A stretch of DNA of 64,000 bases from an uncultured Phascolarctobacterium sp. (GTDB lineage: Bacteria > Bacillota > Negativicutes > Acidaminococcales > Acidaminococcaceae), in NCBI GenBank assembly GCA_900757795.1, contig CAAEPE010000022.1, positions 6,184 through 70,183 of the forward strand, written 5' to 3'. This document shows positions 52,048 to 60,576 of the stretch, piece after piece (position 1 is the first letter of the stretch; every line of letters begins with the position of its first letter). The notes under the pieces are model-generated. The model saw only the letters and a program-made list of their open reading frames with translations. It was not told the origin of the DNA and ran no database searches. A program made the translations under genes and the position numbers.

Positions 52048-54174
52048 ATGAAAGTTATTAAGCGCGACGGTACTACCGTAGATTTTGATGGCAGTAAAAT
52101 TATTGTGGCAATTCAAAAGGCCAATAACGCTGTGGAGCCAGAATATCGTATTGAGGAGGACAAGATTGACAAAATTGCCAAATATGTTCAGGAGCGCAAC
52201 CGTAAGCGCTTGTTAGTAGAGGATATTCAGGATATGGTAGAGCACAGCCTGATGGACGAGGGCAAATTTGAGCTGGCGAAGGCTTATATTATTTACCGTT
52301 ATCAGCGTGCGCTGGTGCGTAAAGCCAATACTACCGATGAGTCTATTCTTTCTTTGATTCGCAACAGCAACAAAGATGTTATGGAAGAAAATTCCAACAA
52401 GAATGCTGTTATGGCAGCTACTCAGCGCGATTTAATTGCCGGTGAGGTTTCCAAGGATTTAACTAAGCGCATTATGCTGCCGGAAAAAATTTCTAAGGCC
52501 CATGAAGAAGGCGTGCTGCATTTTCACGATGCGGATTATTTTATTCAGCCTATTTTTAACTGCTGCCTGATAAATATTGGTGATATGTTGGACAACGGTA
52601 CGGTTATGAACGGCAAGTTGATTGAAAGTCCTAAAAGCTTCCAAGTGGCCTGTACCGTTATGACACAGATTATTGCTTCTGTAGCTTCCAGCCAATACGG
52701 CGGTCAATCCGTAGACATCTGCCATTTGGGAAAATATTTGCGCCGTAGCTACGAAAAGTTTAAAAAGAATATTTTAGAAACCAGCGATGGTAAAATTGAT
52801 GCCGATACCTTGGAGCGTTTGACTAACGAGCGTCTGCGCTACGAATTAAAGGGCGGCGTACAGACCATTCAGTATCAAATCAATACCTTGATGACTACTA
52901 ATGGTCAATCTCCGTTCGTTACTCTGTTTTTAAACCTGCGGGAGGATGACCCTTATCTAAAAGAAAATGCTATGATTGTCGAAGAAATTCTGCGTCAGCG
53001 TTTGCAAGGAATCAAAAACGATAAAGGCGTTTATGTAACGCCTGCTTTCCCCAAGCTGGTTTATGTTCTGGATGAATTTAACTGCTTAAAGGGCGGTAAG
53101 TATGATTATATTACCCGCCTGGCTGTAAAATGCAGCGCAAAACGTATGTATCCCGATTATATCAGCGCGAAAAAAATGCGCGAAAATTATGAGGGCAATG
53201 TATTCAGTCCTATGGGCTGCCGCAGCTTCTTGACCGCGTGGAAAGATGAAAACGGCAAATATAAATTTGAGGGTCGTTTCAACCAAGGCGTAGTTTCTTT
53301 AAATTTGCCGCAGATTGGCATTGTTGCTCAAGGTGATGAGCAAAAATTCTGGCAGCTTTTAGACGAACGTTTGGAGCTGTGCTACGAAGCTTTAATGTGC
53401 CGTCATAATGCTTTGAAAGGCATTAAGAGTGATGTTAGCCCTGTACATTGGCAATATGGAGCTATTGCTCGCCTGCAAAAGGGTGAAACTATTGATAAGT
53501 TCTTAGAAAATGGTTATTCTACTATTTCTTTAGGCTACATTGGCCTTTATGAATTGACTAAGCTTATGAAGGGCGTCAGCCACACTGAGCCGGAAGGCAC
53601 AGACTTCGCGTTGCGCGTTATGAACCGTTTGCGCGGTGCCTGCGAAAAATGGAAGGCTAAAACCGGTATTGGTTTTGGCTTGTACGGTACTCCAGCAGAA
53701 AGCTTGTGCTACCGTTTTGCTCGTGTTGATAAAGAACGCTTTGGCACTATTCCAGACGTTACCGACAAAGGCTATTATACCAACTCCTATCATGTTGATG
53801 TCCGCGAAAAAATCGACGCTTTCAGTAAATTTAAGTTTGAAAGCCAATTCCAAAAGATTTCCTCCGGCGGCGCGATTTCTTATGTAGAAATTCCTAACAT
53901 GCGTCATAATACTGAGGCTTTGGAAGAAGTTGTCAAATTTATTTACGACAATATTCAATATGCTGAATTTAATACTAAATCCGATTACTGCCATGTGTGC
54001 GGCTTTGACGGCGAAATTATCATTAACGATGATAACGAATGGGAATGCCCGGCCTGCCACAACAAAGACAAAGCTAAGATGACGGTTATCCGCCGTACCT
54101 GCGGTTATTTAGGCGAAAACTTCTGGAACGTAGGCAAAACCAAGGAGATTAAAGCTCGTGTAATGCACTTATAA
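52048..54174 (+). CDS. nrdD: Anaerobic ribonucleoside-triphosphate reductase
   Basis: 708 residues from ATG 52048, behind AAAGGACGGAGGG; the open frame begins at 51964 but lacks such a site. An ATP-cone lies at residues 1-90 (MKVIKRDGTTVDFDGSKI). The catalytic barrel includes HFHDADYFIQPIFNCCLIN, SVASSQYGGQSVDICHLG and FSPMGCRSFLTAW. The C-terminus has a four-cysteine zinc site (CHVCGFDG and CPACHNKD) and the glycyl-radical loop RRTCGYLGENFW. It makes deoxyribonucleotides without oxygen. Its activase follows at 54189. NrdR-like boxes cover the promoter. Confidence 0.96.
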   Translation: MKVIKRDGTTVDFDGSKIIVAIQKANNAVEPEYRIEEDKIDKIAKYVQERNRKRLLVEDIQDMVEHSLMDEGKFELAKAYIIYRYQRALVRKANTTDESILSLIRNSNKDVMEENSNKNAVMAATQRDLIAGEVSKDLTKRIMLPEKISKAHEEGVLHFHDADYFIQPIFNCCLINIGDMLDNGTVMNGKLIESPKSFQVACTVMTQIIASVASSQYGGQSVDICHLGKYLRRSYEKFKKNILETSDGKIDADTLERLTNERLRYELKGGVQTIQYQINTLMTTNGQSPFVTLFLNLREDDPYLKENAMIVEEILRQRLQGIKNDKGVYVTPAFPKLVYVLDEFNCLKGGKYDYITRLAVKCSAKRMYPDYISAKKMRENYEGNVFSPMGCRSFLTAWKDENGKYKFEGRFNQGVVSLNLPQIGIVAQGDEQKFWQLLDERLELCYEALMCRHNALKGIKSDVSPVHWQYGAIARLQKGETIDKFLENGYSTISLGYIGLYELTKLMKGVSHTEPEGTDFALRVMNRLRGACEKWKAKTGIGFGLYGTPAESLCYRFARVDKERFGTIPDVTDKGYYTNSYHVDVREKIDAFSKFKFESQFQKISSGGAISYVEIPNMRHNTEALEEVVKFIYDNIQYAEFNTKSDYCHVCGFDGEIIINDDNEWECPACHNKDKAKMTVIRRTCGYLGENFWNVGKTKEIKARVMHL

Positions 54175-54188
54175 GAAGGTGAGCGCTC

Positions 54189-54731
54189 ATGAATTACGCT
54201 GAAATTAAAAATTTAGATATAGCTAACGGCCCCGGACTGCGCGTGTCGCTGTTTGTCAGCGGCTGCACTCATCACTGCAAAGGCTGCTTTAATCCGGAAT
54301 CCTGGGATTTTAATTACGGCAAGCCATTTACTGAGGAAACAGAGGCGGAGCTGTTTCGTCTGCTGGAAAACGAACACATTCGCGGCTTGACACTTTTGGG
54401 CGGCGAGCCTTTTGAGCCTGCTAATCAAGCGGTGTTGGCGCCTTTAGTAAAAAGATTCAAGGAAAAATTTCCGCACAAGGATTTGTGGTGCTACAGTGGC
54501 TACAATTTTGAAAAGGATATGTTGACTGGCAATTTAGGTCCGTGGGAGATAACGGAGCAGATGCTGACCTACATTGACGTGCTTGTAGACGGCGAATTTG
54601 TCATTGATTTAAAAAATCCTAATCTGCGTTTTCGCGGCAGCGCTAATCAGCGTGTAATCTTGGTGCAGGAATCCATGCAGCAGGATCAAATTGTGTTGTG
54701 GGATGACGGCAACGGTTTAGAGCTTAAATAA
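54189..54731 (+). CDS. nrdG: Anaerobic ribonucleoside-triphosphate reductase activating protein
   Basis: 180 residues. The radical-SAM cysteines are in FVSGCTHHCKGCFNPESW (C-x3-C-x2-C), with NGPGLRVSLF before and LTLLGGEPFEP after. It cleaves S-adenosylmethionine to install the glycyl radical on NrdD. It begins 14 bases after nrdD, with AAGGTGAG before the ATG, and is cotranscribed; a terminator follows. Confidence 0.95.
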   Translation: MNYAEIKNLDIANGPGLRVSLFVSGCTHHCKGCFNPESWDFNYGKPFTEETEAELFRLLENEHIRGLTLLGGEPFEPANQAVLAPLVKRFKEKFPHKDLWCYSGYNFEKDMLTGNLGPWEITEQMLTYIDVLVDGEFVIDLKNPNLRFRGSANQRVILVQESMQQDQIVLWDDGNGLELK

Positions 54732-54744
54732 CAATAAAAAAATT

Positions 54745-54803
54745 AAAGGCTTCCGAAGAAGTTTACAAAAAATAAACGAAAATTCTCGGAAGCCTTTCTT
54801 TTT
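54745..54803 (+). terminator. Terminator after nrdDG
   Basis: AAAGGCTTCCGA (54745-54756) pairs with TCGGAAGCCTTT (54786-54797), followed by CTTTTT. The loop is long (29 bases) but contains a small inner hairpin. Confidence 0.75.
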
Positions 54804-54807
54804 ATAT

Positions 54808-54836
54808 TTGACTATGACTGCTATTGGTTTTATAAT
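54808..54836 (+). promoter_or_regulatory. Promoter of the glycerophosphodiesterase gene
   Basis: TTGACT (54808-54813) and TATAAT (54831-54836) with a 17-base spacer. Confidence 0.8.
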
Positions 54837-54901
54837 AAACAGCGTGATTAACTATATGTATTTACGAAATCAGAGAACATCAGATATAGGAGGTTTTAGC
54901 T

Positions 54902-55624
54902 ATGAAAAATTTTGCTCATAGAGGTTTCAGCGGCAAATATCCTGAAAATACTATGTTAGCTTTTAAAAAAGCTGTCGAAGCAGGCGCAGACGGCATTGAA
55001 TTGGACGTGCAGCTTACCAAGGACGGCGAAGTAGTGATTATCCATGACGAAAAGGTTGATCGCACCACTAACGGTGCAGGCAACGTGCGCGATTTTACTT
55101 TAGCCGAGCTGCGCAAACTGGATGCGTCTTACATTTACACCGGCAAAATGGACGTTAATCCTGTGCCTACTTTTGAAGAATATTGTGAGTGGGTTAAGGA
55201 TTTGCCTATTGTAACTAATATAGAACTCAAAACCGGTGTTTATCCTTATCCCGGTATTGAAGCCAAGGTTTGGAAGATTTTGCAAAAATATAATTTGCAG
55301 GACAAAGTGATTATTTCCAGCTTTAATCATTACAGTATTTTGCAGATGCGTAAATTAGCGCCGCAGCTGCAATACGGTTTGCTGACGGAAAGCTGGCTGG
55401 TGAATCCCGGCGCTTATGTAGAAAGCGTAGGCGTAGAATGCTATCATCCTTATTACGGCAGCTTGACGGAGGAAACCGTGGCAGAGGTTAAGAGCCACAA
55501 TATCGCCATCAATACTTATACCGTTAATGATGCGGCTGAGGTTAAGCGCTTGAACGCTTTAGGCATTGACATTGTTATCGGTAATTTCCCGGATATGGTG
55601 AAAAAAGTGCTGGCAGAAAAATAA
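54902..55624 (+). CDS. Glycerophosphodiester phosphodiesterase
   Basis: 240 residues. MKNFAHRGFSGKYPENTMLAF, GADGIELDVQLTKDGEVVIIHDE and KVDRTTNGAGNVRDFTL carry the catalytic His, Glu, Asp and second His of the GDPD family, and the C-terminal part has AINTYTVNDAAEVKRL. It cleaves glycerophosphodiesters to glycerol-3-phosphate and an alcohol, in the cytoplasm since no signal peptide is present (UgpQ type). AGGAGG lies seven bases before the ATG. It stands alone, with its own consensus promoter and terminator. Confidence 0.9.
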   Translation: MKNFAHRGFSGKYPENTMLAFKKAVEAGADGIELDVQLTKDGEVVIIHDEKVDRTTNGAGNVRDFTLAELRKLDASYIYTGKMDVNPVPTFEEYCEWVKDLPIVTNIELKTGVYPYPGIEAKVWKILQKYNLQDKVIISSFNHYSILQMRKLAPQLQYGLLTESWLVNPGAYVESVGVECYHPYYGSLTEETVAEVKSHNIAINTYTVNDAAEVKRLNALGIDIVIGNFPDMVKKVLAEK

Positions 55625-55636
55625 TATTTGTGTAAT

Positions 55637-55691
55637 AAAAAAGCTTCTAAAATTTGCGTTGCCAATGAGCGCATTTTTTAGAAGCTTTTAT
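55637..55691. terminator. Bidirectional terminator
   Basis: AAAAGCTTCTAAAA and its near complement TTTTTTAGAAGCTTTT form a long hairpin with T-runs on both strands. It serves the diesterase gene and the convergent TPM gene. Confidence 0.8.
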
Positions 55692-55710
55692 TTTTAGAAG
55701 CCGGAAAATA

Positions 55711-56466
55711 TTACCATCTGCGGGAGGAACCGCCACCTCCACCGCTGCCTCCTCCAAAGCCACCACCGCCGCCTCCGCGACCGCCGCCGCGCAGCAGGGC
55801 GAAAAGCAGCATATTGGTGATAAAGCCGCCGAGAAATAAATTATCAATAATCAGCAGTGCAATTACACCTAAGGCTAAAAGCAAATCGCTTAGGCCAAGG
55901 CTGTTTTGCTGTGCCTGCCCTTGCGCCGCACCGCCTGTATATTTTACGCCGGTGAGCTGCACGCCTTCGCTTTTCGCAATGGTTGCCGTAGTGGCAGCGT
56001 AGCTCTGTAAAATACCTTTGCTATAATCTCCTTGACGAAAATAAGGCAGCATGTATTGGTCTTGAATGCGTCCAGTCAGTCCGTCAGGCAACGTGCCTTC
56101 CAAACCGTAACCAACTTCAATGCGGCTTTGTCTATCATTTATCGAAACTAAAATCAGCACGCCGTTATTTTTGGCCTTGCTGCCGATTCCCCACTGGCGC
56201 AAAATTTCGAGAGCGTAATCTTCAATAGGATAGCCGTCCAAGGTTTTGACAGTTAAAACTGCTACTTGCGCCGTAGTTTTATTGTCTAAATCCTGACCAA
56301 TACGGAGTATTTTTTGTTTATCTGCCTGACTGATAACGCCTGCGTAGTCCTGCACATAAATGCCGCTGCCGGCTGTGGGACGGGGAGGGATACTTGGCCC
56401 GGCCAGTGCTGTGGCAGCAAAAAATGTTTGCAGCAGCAGCACCAGATAAATAAAGAACTTTTTCAT
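55711..56466 (-). CDS. TPM-domain (YgcG-like) membrane protein
   Basis: 251 residues on the reverse strand. A signal peptide (residues 1-22, YLVLLLQTFFAATALAG) is followed by the TPM domain: YVQDYAGVISQADKQKILRI, TAQVAVLTVKTLDGYPIEDYA, NNGVLILVSINDRQSRIEVGYG and LEGTLPDGLTGRIQDQYMLPYF. A membrane helix at about 200-220 precedes a glycine-rich tail (GGGGGFGGGSGGGGGSS). TPM proteins are thought to act in membrane-protein quality control, and are often coupled to LemA as here. The glycine tail is likely disordered or low-complexity. Confidence 0.87.
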   Translation of the reverse strand: MKKFFIYLVLLLQTFFAATALAGPSIPPRPTAGSGIYVQDYAGVISQADKQKILRIGQDLDNKTTAQVAVLTVKTLDGYPIEDYALEILRQWGIGSKAKNNGVLILVSINDRQSRIEVGYGLEGTLPDGLTGRIQDQYMLPYFRQGDYSKGILQSYAATTATIAKSEGVQLTGVKYTGGAAQGQAQQNSLGLSDLLLALGVIALLIIDNLFLGGFITNMLLFALLRGGGRGGGGGGFGGGSGGGGGSSRRW

Positions 56467-56571
56467 AAGCTTTACCTTTCCGTAGACAAACTCTAATATA
56501 AAATTAGCTTGTAAAGATGCGGATAATGCCTGCCCTTAGCAAAGAGCAGGCACCGCTGAAACTAACTGAAA

Positions 56572-57126
56572 TTAGAATTTAACTTGGGGAACTTTTTGAG
56601 CGGCTTCGTCAGCCTTGAAATAATCGCGGGCAGTGAAGCCAAAAGCGCCGGCATACAAGGAAGCGGGCAGAGATTTAATTTTAGTGTTGTAGGATTGAGC
56701 AGCATCGTTGTAATCCTTGCGCGCTACGGCAATACGGTTTTCAGTGCCTGCCAGTTCGTCCTGCAATTGGGTGAAGTTGGCGTTAGCTTTCAAATCTGGA
56801 TAACGTTCAGCAACCATCAGCAGGCGGCTTAAAGCGCTAGTCATTTCGTTGTTGGCAGCGCTGGTTTCCGCCACGGTTTTTGCTCCGCCCATTTTAGCGC
56901 GCGCGTCGCTGACTGCTTTAAAAACATCTGCTTCGTGAGCAGCATAACCTTTCACGGTATTTACCAAATTAGGAATTAAATCGTTGCGGCGCTGCAGCTG
57001 ATTTTCTACCTGAGCCCATTTGCCGGTTACGTTTTCGTTGGAGCTTACTAAGCCGTTATAGCTGCTGAAAACCATACCTACTACAATAATAATGGCGGCA
57101 ATTACGCCTAAAAGACTTTTACTCAT
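56572..57126 (-). CDS. LemA family protein
   Basis: 184 residues on the reverse strand. A single N-terminal membrane helix (VIAAIIIVVGMVFSSYNGLV) precedes the LemA helical domain: WAQVENQLQRRNDLIPNLVN, TVKGYAAHEADVFKAVSDAR, LLMVAERYPDLKANANF and ENRIAVARKDYNDAAQSYN. The function of LemA is poorly known, but LemA with a TPM protein downstream is a common pair and they probably act together at the membrane. AAAGGAAG precedes the ATG. The gap to the TPM gene is about 106 bases without a visible terminator. Confidence 0.9.
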   Translation of the reverse strand: MSKSLLGVIAAIIIVVGMVFSSYNGLVSSNENVTGKWAQVENQLQRRNDLIPNLVNTVKGYAAHEADVFKAVSDARAKMGGAKTVAETSAANNEMTSALSRLLMVAERYPDLKANANFTQLQDELAGTENRIAVARKDYNDAAQSYNTKIKSLPASLYAGAFGFTARDYFKADEAAQKVPQVKF

Positions 57127-57202
57127 TCAACATCTTCCTTTCAAAATTCAACAAAAAGTTTTTTCTTAACTTTCTTTTATTGTAAGGTATGAGAAGAAAT
57201 AT

Positions 57203-57223
57203 GTCAAACGTCAAAAGGTCAAA
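57203..57223. promoter_or_regulatory. GTCAAA repeat cluster, CtsR-like
   Basis: Three GTCAAA motifs start at 57203, 57210 and 57218. The last two form GTCAAAAGGTCAAA, the same 8-base period as the element in the ctsR promoter. CtsR boxes normally have GTC starts ten bases apart, so this is a variant. It lies upstream of lemA on the other strand. Confidence 0.4.
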
Positions 57224-57310
57224 AAAGAAAATATTCAGTAAATCCTTTGTGAATTAAATTAGCATACGGCTGCTTTTTTGCTGCATAAATGTTTGTCATA
57301 ATAATTTCAC

Positions 57311-57339
57311 TTGCTTAAAGTCGAAAAGTCAAATATAAT
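57311..57339 (+). promoter_or_regulatory. Promoter of ctsR-clpC-radA with a CtsR-like box in the spacer
   Basis: TTGCTT (57311-57316) and TATAAT (57334-57339) with a 17-base spacer. The spacer holds GTCGAAAAGTCAAA (57320-57333), a tandem of the GTCAAA half-site. This suggests self-repression by CtsR, released on heat or other protein stress. Confidence 0.65.
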
Positions 57340-57388
57340 AGAGTCAGATAAAAATAAATTTTTATATTTTTAATACAGGTGAGAATTT

Positions 57389-57808
57389 ATGAGAAATTTG
57401 GCAGATGCAATAGAAAATTTTATTATCAACGAGCTGTTGCGAGATCAAGAAGATGCGCTGTTAGTACAGCGCAATGAGCTTGCAGAACGGTTGAGCTGCG
57501 CGCCGTCGCAGATTAGCTATGTTTTGAGTACGCGTTTTACGCCAGAGCGCGGTTATATGGTGGAGTCGCGCCGAGGCAGCGGAGGCTTTGTGCGTATTGT
57601 GCGGATGGAACCTCAGTCAGTGCAGGTCAAGCACAAAGAGCCTTCTGCCGGTGAACTGGTAGAGCATTTAGCTGCGCAAAAGCTTATCACAGACCGCGAA
57701 AAAATACTTTTACAATATATGCTGCATATTATTGATGCAGATGAAACTAAAAAGAAAGCAGTACTGCAGCGGGCAATGAGCTTGCTGGCAGGTGAAGGGC
57801 GGAGATGA
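57389..57808 (+). CDS. ctsR: Transcriptional regulator of stress genes CtsR
   Basis: 139 residues. MRNLADAIENFIINELL, AERLSCAPSQISYVLSTRFT, GYMVESRRGSGGFVRIVRM match the CtsR DNA-binding winged helix with its glycine-rich wing; the C-terminal half is the dimer/McsB-contact domain. CtsR represses clp genes. The arginine kinase McsB that inactivates CtsR in Bacillus is not encoded here. The stop overlaps the next open frame. Confidence 0.93.
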   Translation: MRNLADAIENFIINELLRDQEDALLVQRNELAERLSCAPSQISYVLSTRFTPERGYMVESRRGSGGFVRIVRMEPQSVQVKHKEPSAGELVEHLAAQKLITDREKILLQYMLHIIDADETKKKAVLQRAMSLLAGEGRR

Positions 57809-57813
57809 AAACA

Positions 57814-60576
57814 ATGTTATGTGAAAATTGTCATAAAAAGCAGGCCGTTGTCCATTTGATGATGATGGTCAACGATAAGCCTTCTAATAAATGGTTGTGT
57901 GAGGATTGTGCTTCCGCGCTGCTGCCGCCGGGAATGGGCAATGCAGGCAGCAATATTTCGCCGGAAAAAGCATTGAAATTTTTAAAGCATCTTTTAGGCG
58001 AAGGTGTTAACGATTTGCCCAATCCGCAGCCTAAGAGGACTACGAAGGATGGCTTTAGCATGGGTGCCGCTAAGGTTCTGGAGCTTGCCGCTAATAAAGC
58101 GTTGGATTGCGGCAGTGAGCATATTGGCAGCGAACATATTTTAGCAGGCTTTTTAGCCAATAAGGATTGTATCGGTACGCGCATCATTAACCATTTATGC
58201 AGCACTGATTTGCAGGATATTGAGCGTGAGTTGGAAAGCTGGCTGGATAAAAGCAGCCGTAAGGGTACCGGCGTGCCGCAATACAGTCAAAGAGCGCAGA
58301 TGGTTTTGGAAAAAGCTGCCAGCAAGGCAAAGGAACTGCACTATGACTATGTCAGCAGCGAACATCTTTTGTGGGGGCTTTTATCTGCTGGTGACGGTAT
58401 AGCTTGTCGCGTGCTGAATAAATTTAACGTGACTAAAGAATATGCTGAAGAATTTATGGAAATATTGGATGAAAGACGCAGAAGCGTTCCTAACCGCCGT
58501 CCGCAGCAAAAAAATAAAAAGGCTGTCCAGTCTGATGATGCGTTGCAAGTGTTATCGGAATATGGCCGTAATTTAAACGACGAGGTTACTCACGGACGCA
58601 TTGACCCGGTGATTGGCCGCGATACTGAGGTGGAGCGGGTTATTCAAATTCTTTGCCGCCGCACAAAAAACAATCCCGTAATTATCGGTGAGGCAGGCGT
58701 GGGTAAAACAGCCGTGGTCGAAGCCTTAGCACAGAAAATTGTCAGCGGAGAGGTGCCGGAGTTTTTACAGAAAAAAATTGTTTTTTCTTTAGAGCTTGGT
58801 ATGCTGGTGGCCGGAGCAAAATACCGCGGCGAGTTTGAGGAGCGCATGAAAGAGCTGTTAACGCTGGTGCGCGAGGATAAACGAATTATTCTCTTTATCG
58901 ACGAGCTGCACACCATTATCGGCGCTGGCAGCGCTGAAGGCAGTATTGACGCTGCCAATATTATAAAACCGGCATTGGCGCGCGGTGAGCTGCAGGTTAT
59001 TGGAGCTACTACTATTGATGAATATCGTAAGTATATTGAAAAAGATGCGGCGTTGGAGCGGCGCTTTCAGCCGTTAGTGATAGGCGCGCCTAGTGTTAAG
59101 GACTGCATTAAAATGCTGGTGGGACTGCGTAAGCATTACGAAAAATTCCACAAGCTGGAAATTTTACCGGAAGCAATTAAAGCGGCAGTGGAGCTTAGCG
59201 ACCGCTATATTACCGACCGTAATCTGCCGGATAAAGCTATTGATTTGATGGACGAGGCTTGTGCCCGCCTGCGTTTGCAGCTGTATAAAAGCAGCGTGCC
59301 CGCGCGTAAATTACAGGAAGAGCTGGAATTTGTGCAGCTGGAAAAGGATGAAGCCGTAGAAAAACAAAATTTTGAAGAAGCAGCTAAGCTGCGCGATAAA
59401 GAAACAGAGCTGCAAAATAAATTGGCAGCAGCTTTAGCAGATGTAGCTAAGGTTACGCCAGTAACTGCAGAAAGCGTAGCGGAGGTCGTGGCTTCCTGGA
59501 CGGGAATTCCGTTGACCAAATTGACAGAAAGCGAAGGTGCGAAGCTTTTACAGCTGGAGCAGCGTTTGGAAAAACGTGTGATTGGTCAAGACGAAGCGGT
59601 GGAAGCGGTGAGCAAGGCTGTGCGCCGCGCTCGCGCAGGCTTTAAAGACAAAAATCGTCCGGTGGGTTCCTTCCTGTTTTTGGGGCCGACAGGCGTGGGC
59701 AAAACAGAATTAGCTAAGGCCTTAGCGCAGGAGCTATTAGGCGACGAAAGAGCTATGCTGCGCTTTGATATGTCAGAATATATGGAAAAGCATACTACTG
59801 CTCGCTTGATTGGTGCTCCTCCCGGTTATGTAGGCTATGACGAGGGCGGTCAGCTGACAGACGCTGTACGTCGTAAGCCTTACTGCGTTGTGTTGTTGGA
59901 CGAAATTGAAAAGGCGCATCCCGATGTTTTCAATTTGCTGCTGCAAATTATGGAAGACGGTCGTTTGACTGACGGTCAGGGACGTACAGTTGATTTTCGC
60001 AACACTATCATTATCATGACTAGCAATGCCGGAACACAGCGCTTGAGTAATACTAAGCCTTTAGGATTTGCCGCTGACGGAGAAGGCGCTCAGCAAAGCC
60101 GCAAAGAGCAGGTTTTAGCAGAAATTAAGCATTTATTCCGTCCGGAATTTTTAAACCGTATAGATGAAATCTTGGTATTTTCTGCTTTGGGAAGAAAGCA
60201 GCTGGAGCGTATTATCGATAATCTGATCGCAGAGCTGAACGAACGCATGGCTGCAAAGGGTTTATCCATTAAATTAACGGCTGACGCTAAGGAGTTGTTG
60301 CTCAAAGAGGGCAGCGACAGTAAATATGGTGCGCGTCCGCTGCGTCGTGCTTTGCGTAAGCTGGTGGAAGACCCTGTGAGCGATTTATTCTTAGCTGGCA
60401 GTTTCAATAAGGGCGATAAAATTTTGGCGGAACTAGATGTTCAGGATAAGAAAAAGCTACAATTTCATACTACTGTTAAAGATTCGCCTTTTGTGGTAGA
60501 AATTCCTATGACTGTAAAAACAGATCAGCAAGCAGAAACAGAAAAGCTGGGCAGCGTAAAGGGGGCGGCAAAATAA
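57814..60576 (+). CDS. clpC: ClpC-type AAA+ chaperone with N-terminal McsA-like zinc finger
   Basis: 920 residues from ATG 57814, nine bases after GGAG; an earlier in-frame ATG at 57805 overlaps the ctsR stop. The first 35 residues (MLCENCHKKQAVVHLMMM and WLCEDCASAL) form a CxxC..CxxC zinc finger like that of McsA. Then come two Clp-N repeats (about 85-230), first AAA domain with Walker A IGEAGVGKTAVVEAL and Walker B IILFIDELHTIIGAG, a UVR-type coil in the middle domain, and second AAA domain with LGPTGVGKTELAKALA. It feeds unfolded or tagged proteins to ClpP. A short C-terminal extension follows. No separate mcsA or mcsB lies in the operon. Confidence 0.93.
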   Translation: MLCENCHKKQAVVHLMMMVNDKPSNKWLCEDCASALLPPGMGNAGSNISPEKALKFLKHLLGEGVNDLPNPQPKRTTKDGFSMGAAKVLELAANKALDCGSEHIGSEHILAGFLANKDCIGTRIINHLCSTDLQDIERELESWLDKSSRKGTGVPQYSQRAQMVLEKAASKAKELHYDYVSSEHLLWGLLSAGDGIACRVLNKFNVTKEYAEEFMEILDERRRSVPNRRPQQKNKKAVQSDDALQVLSEYGRNLNDEVTHGRIDPVIGRDTEVERVIQILCRRTKNNPVIIGEAGVGKTAVVEALAQKIVSGEVPEFLQKKIVFSLELGMLVAGAKYRGEFEERMKELLTLVREDKRIILFIDELHTIIGAGSAEGSIDAANIIKPALARGELQVIGATTIDEYRKYIEKDAALERRFQPLVIGAPSVKDCIKMLVGLRKHYEKFHKLEILPEAIKAAVELSDRYITDRNLPDKAIDLMDEACARLRLQLYKSSVPARKLQEELEFVQLEKDEAVEKQNFEEAAKLRDKETELQNKLAAALADVAKVTPVTAESVAEVVASWTGIPLTKLTESEGAKLLQLEQRLEKRVIGQDEAVEAVSKAVRRARAGFKDKNRPVGSFLFLGPTGVGKTELAKALAQELLGDERAMLRFDMSEYMEKHTTARLIGAPPGYVGYDEGGQLTDAVRRKPYCVVLLDEIEKAHPDVFNLLLQIMEDGRLTDGQGRTVDFRNTIIIMTSNAGTQRLSNTKPLGFAADGEGAQQSRKEQVLAEIKHLFRPEFLNRIDEILVFSALGRKQLERIIDNLIAELNERMAAKGLSIKLTADAKELLLKEGSDSKYGARPLRRALRKLVEDPVSDLFLAGSFNKGDKILAELDVQDKKKLQFHTTVKDSPFVVEIPMTVKTDQQAETEKLGSVKGAAK

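Noticed and set aside
57805..57813. ATG at 57805 as the clpC start
   Set aside because: It lies directly against GGAG and overlaps the ctsR stop; ATG 57814 has correct spacing and starts MLCENC. The choice changes only three residues.
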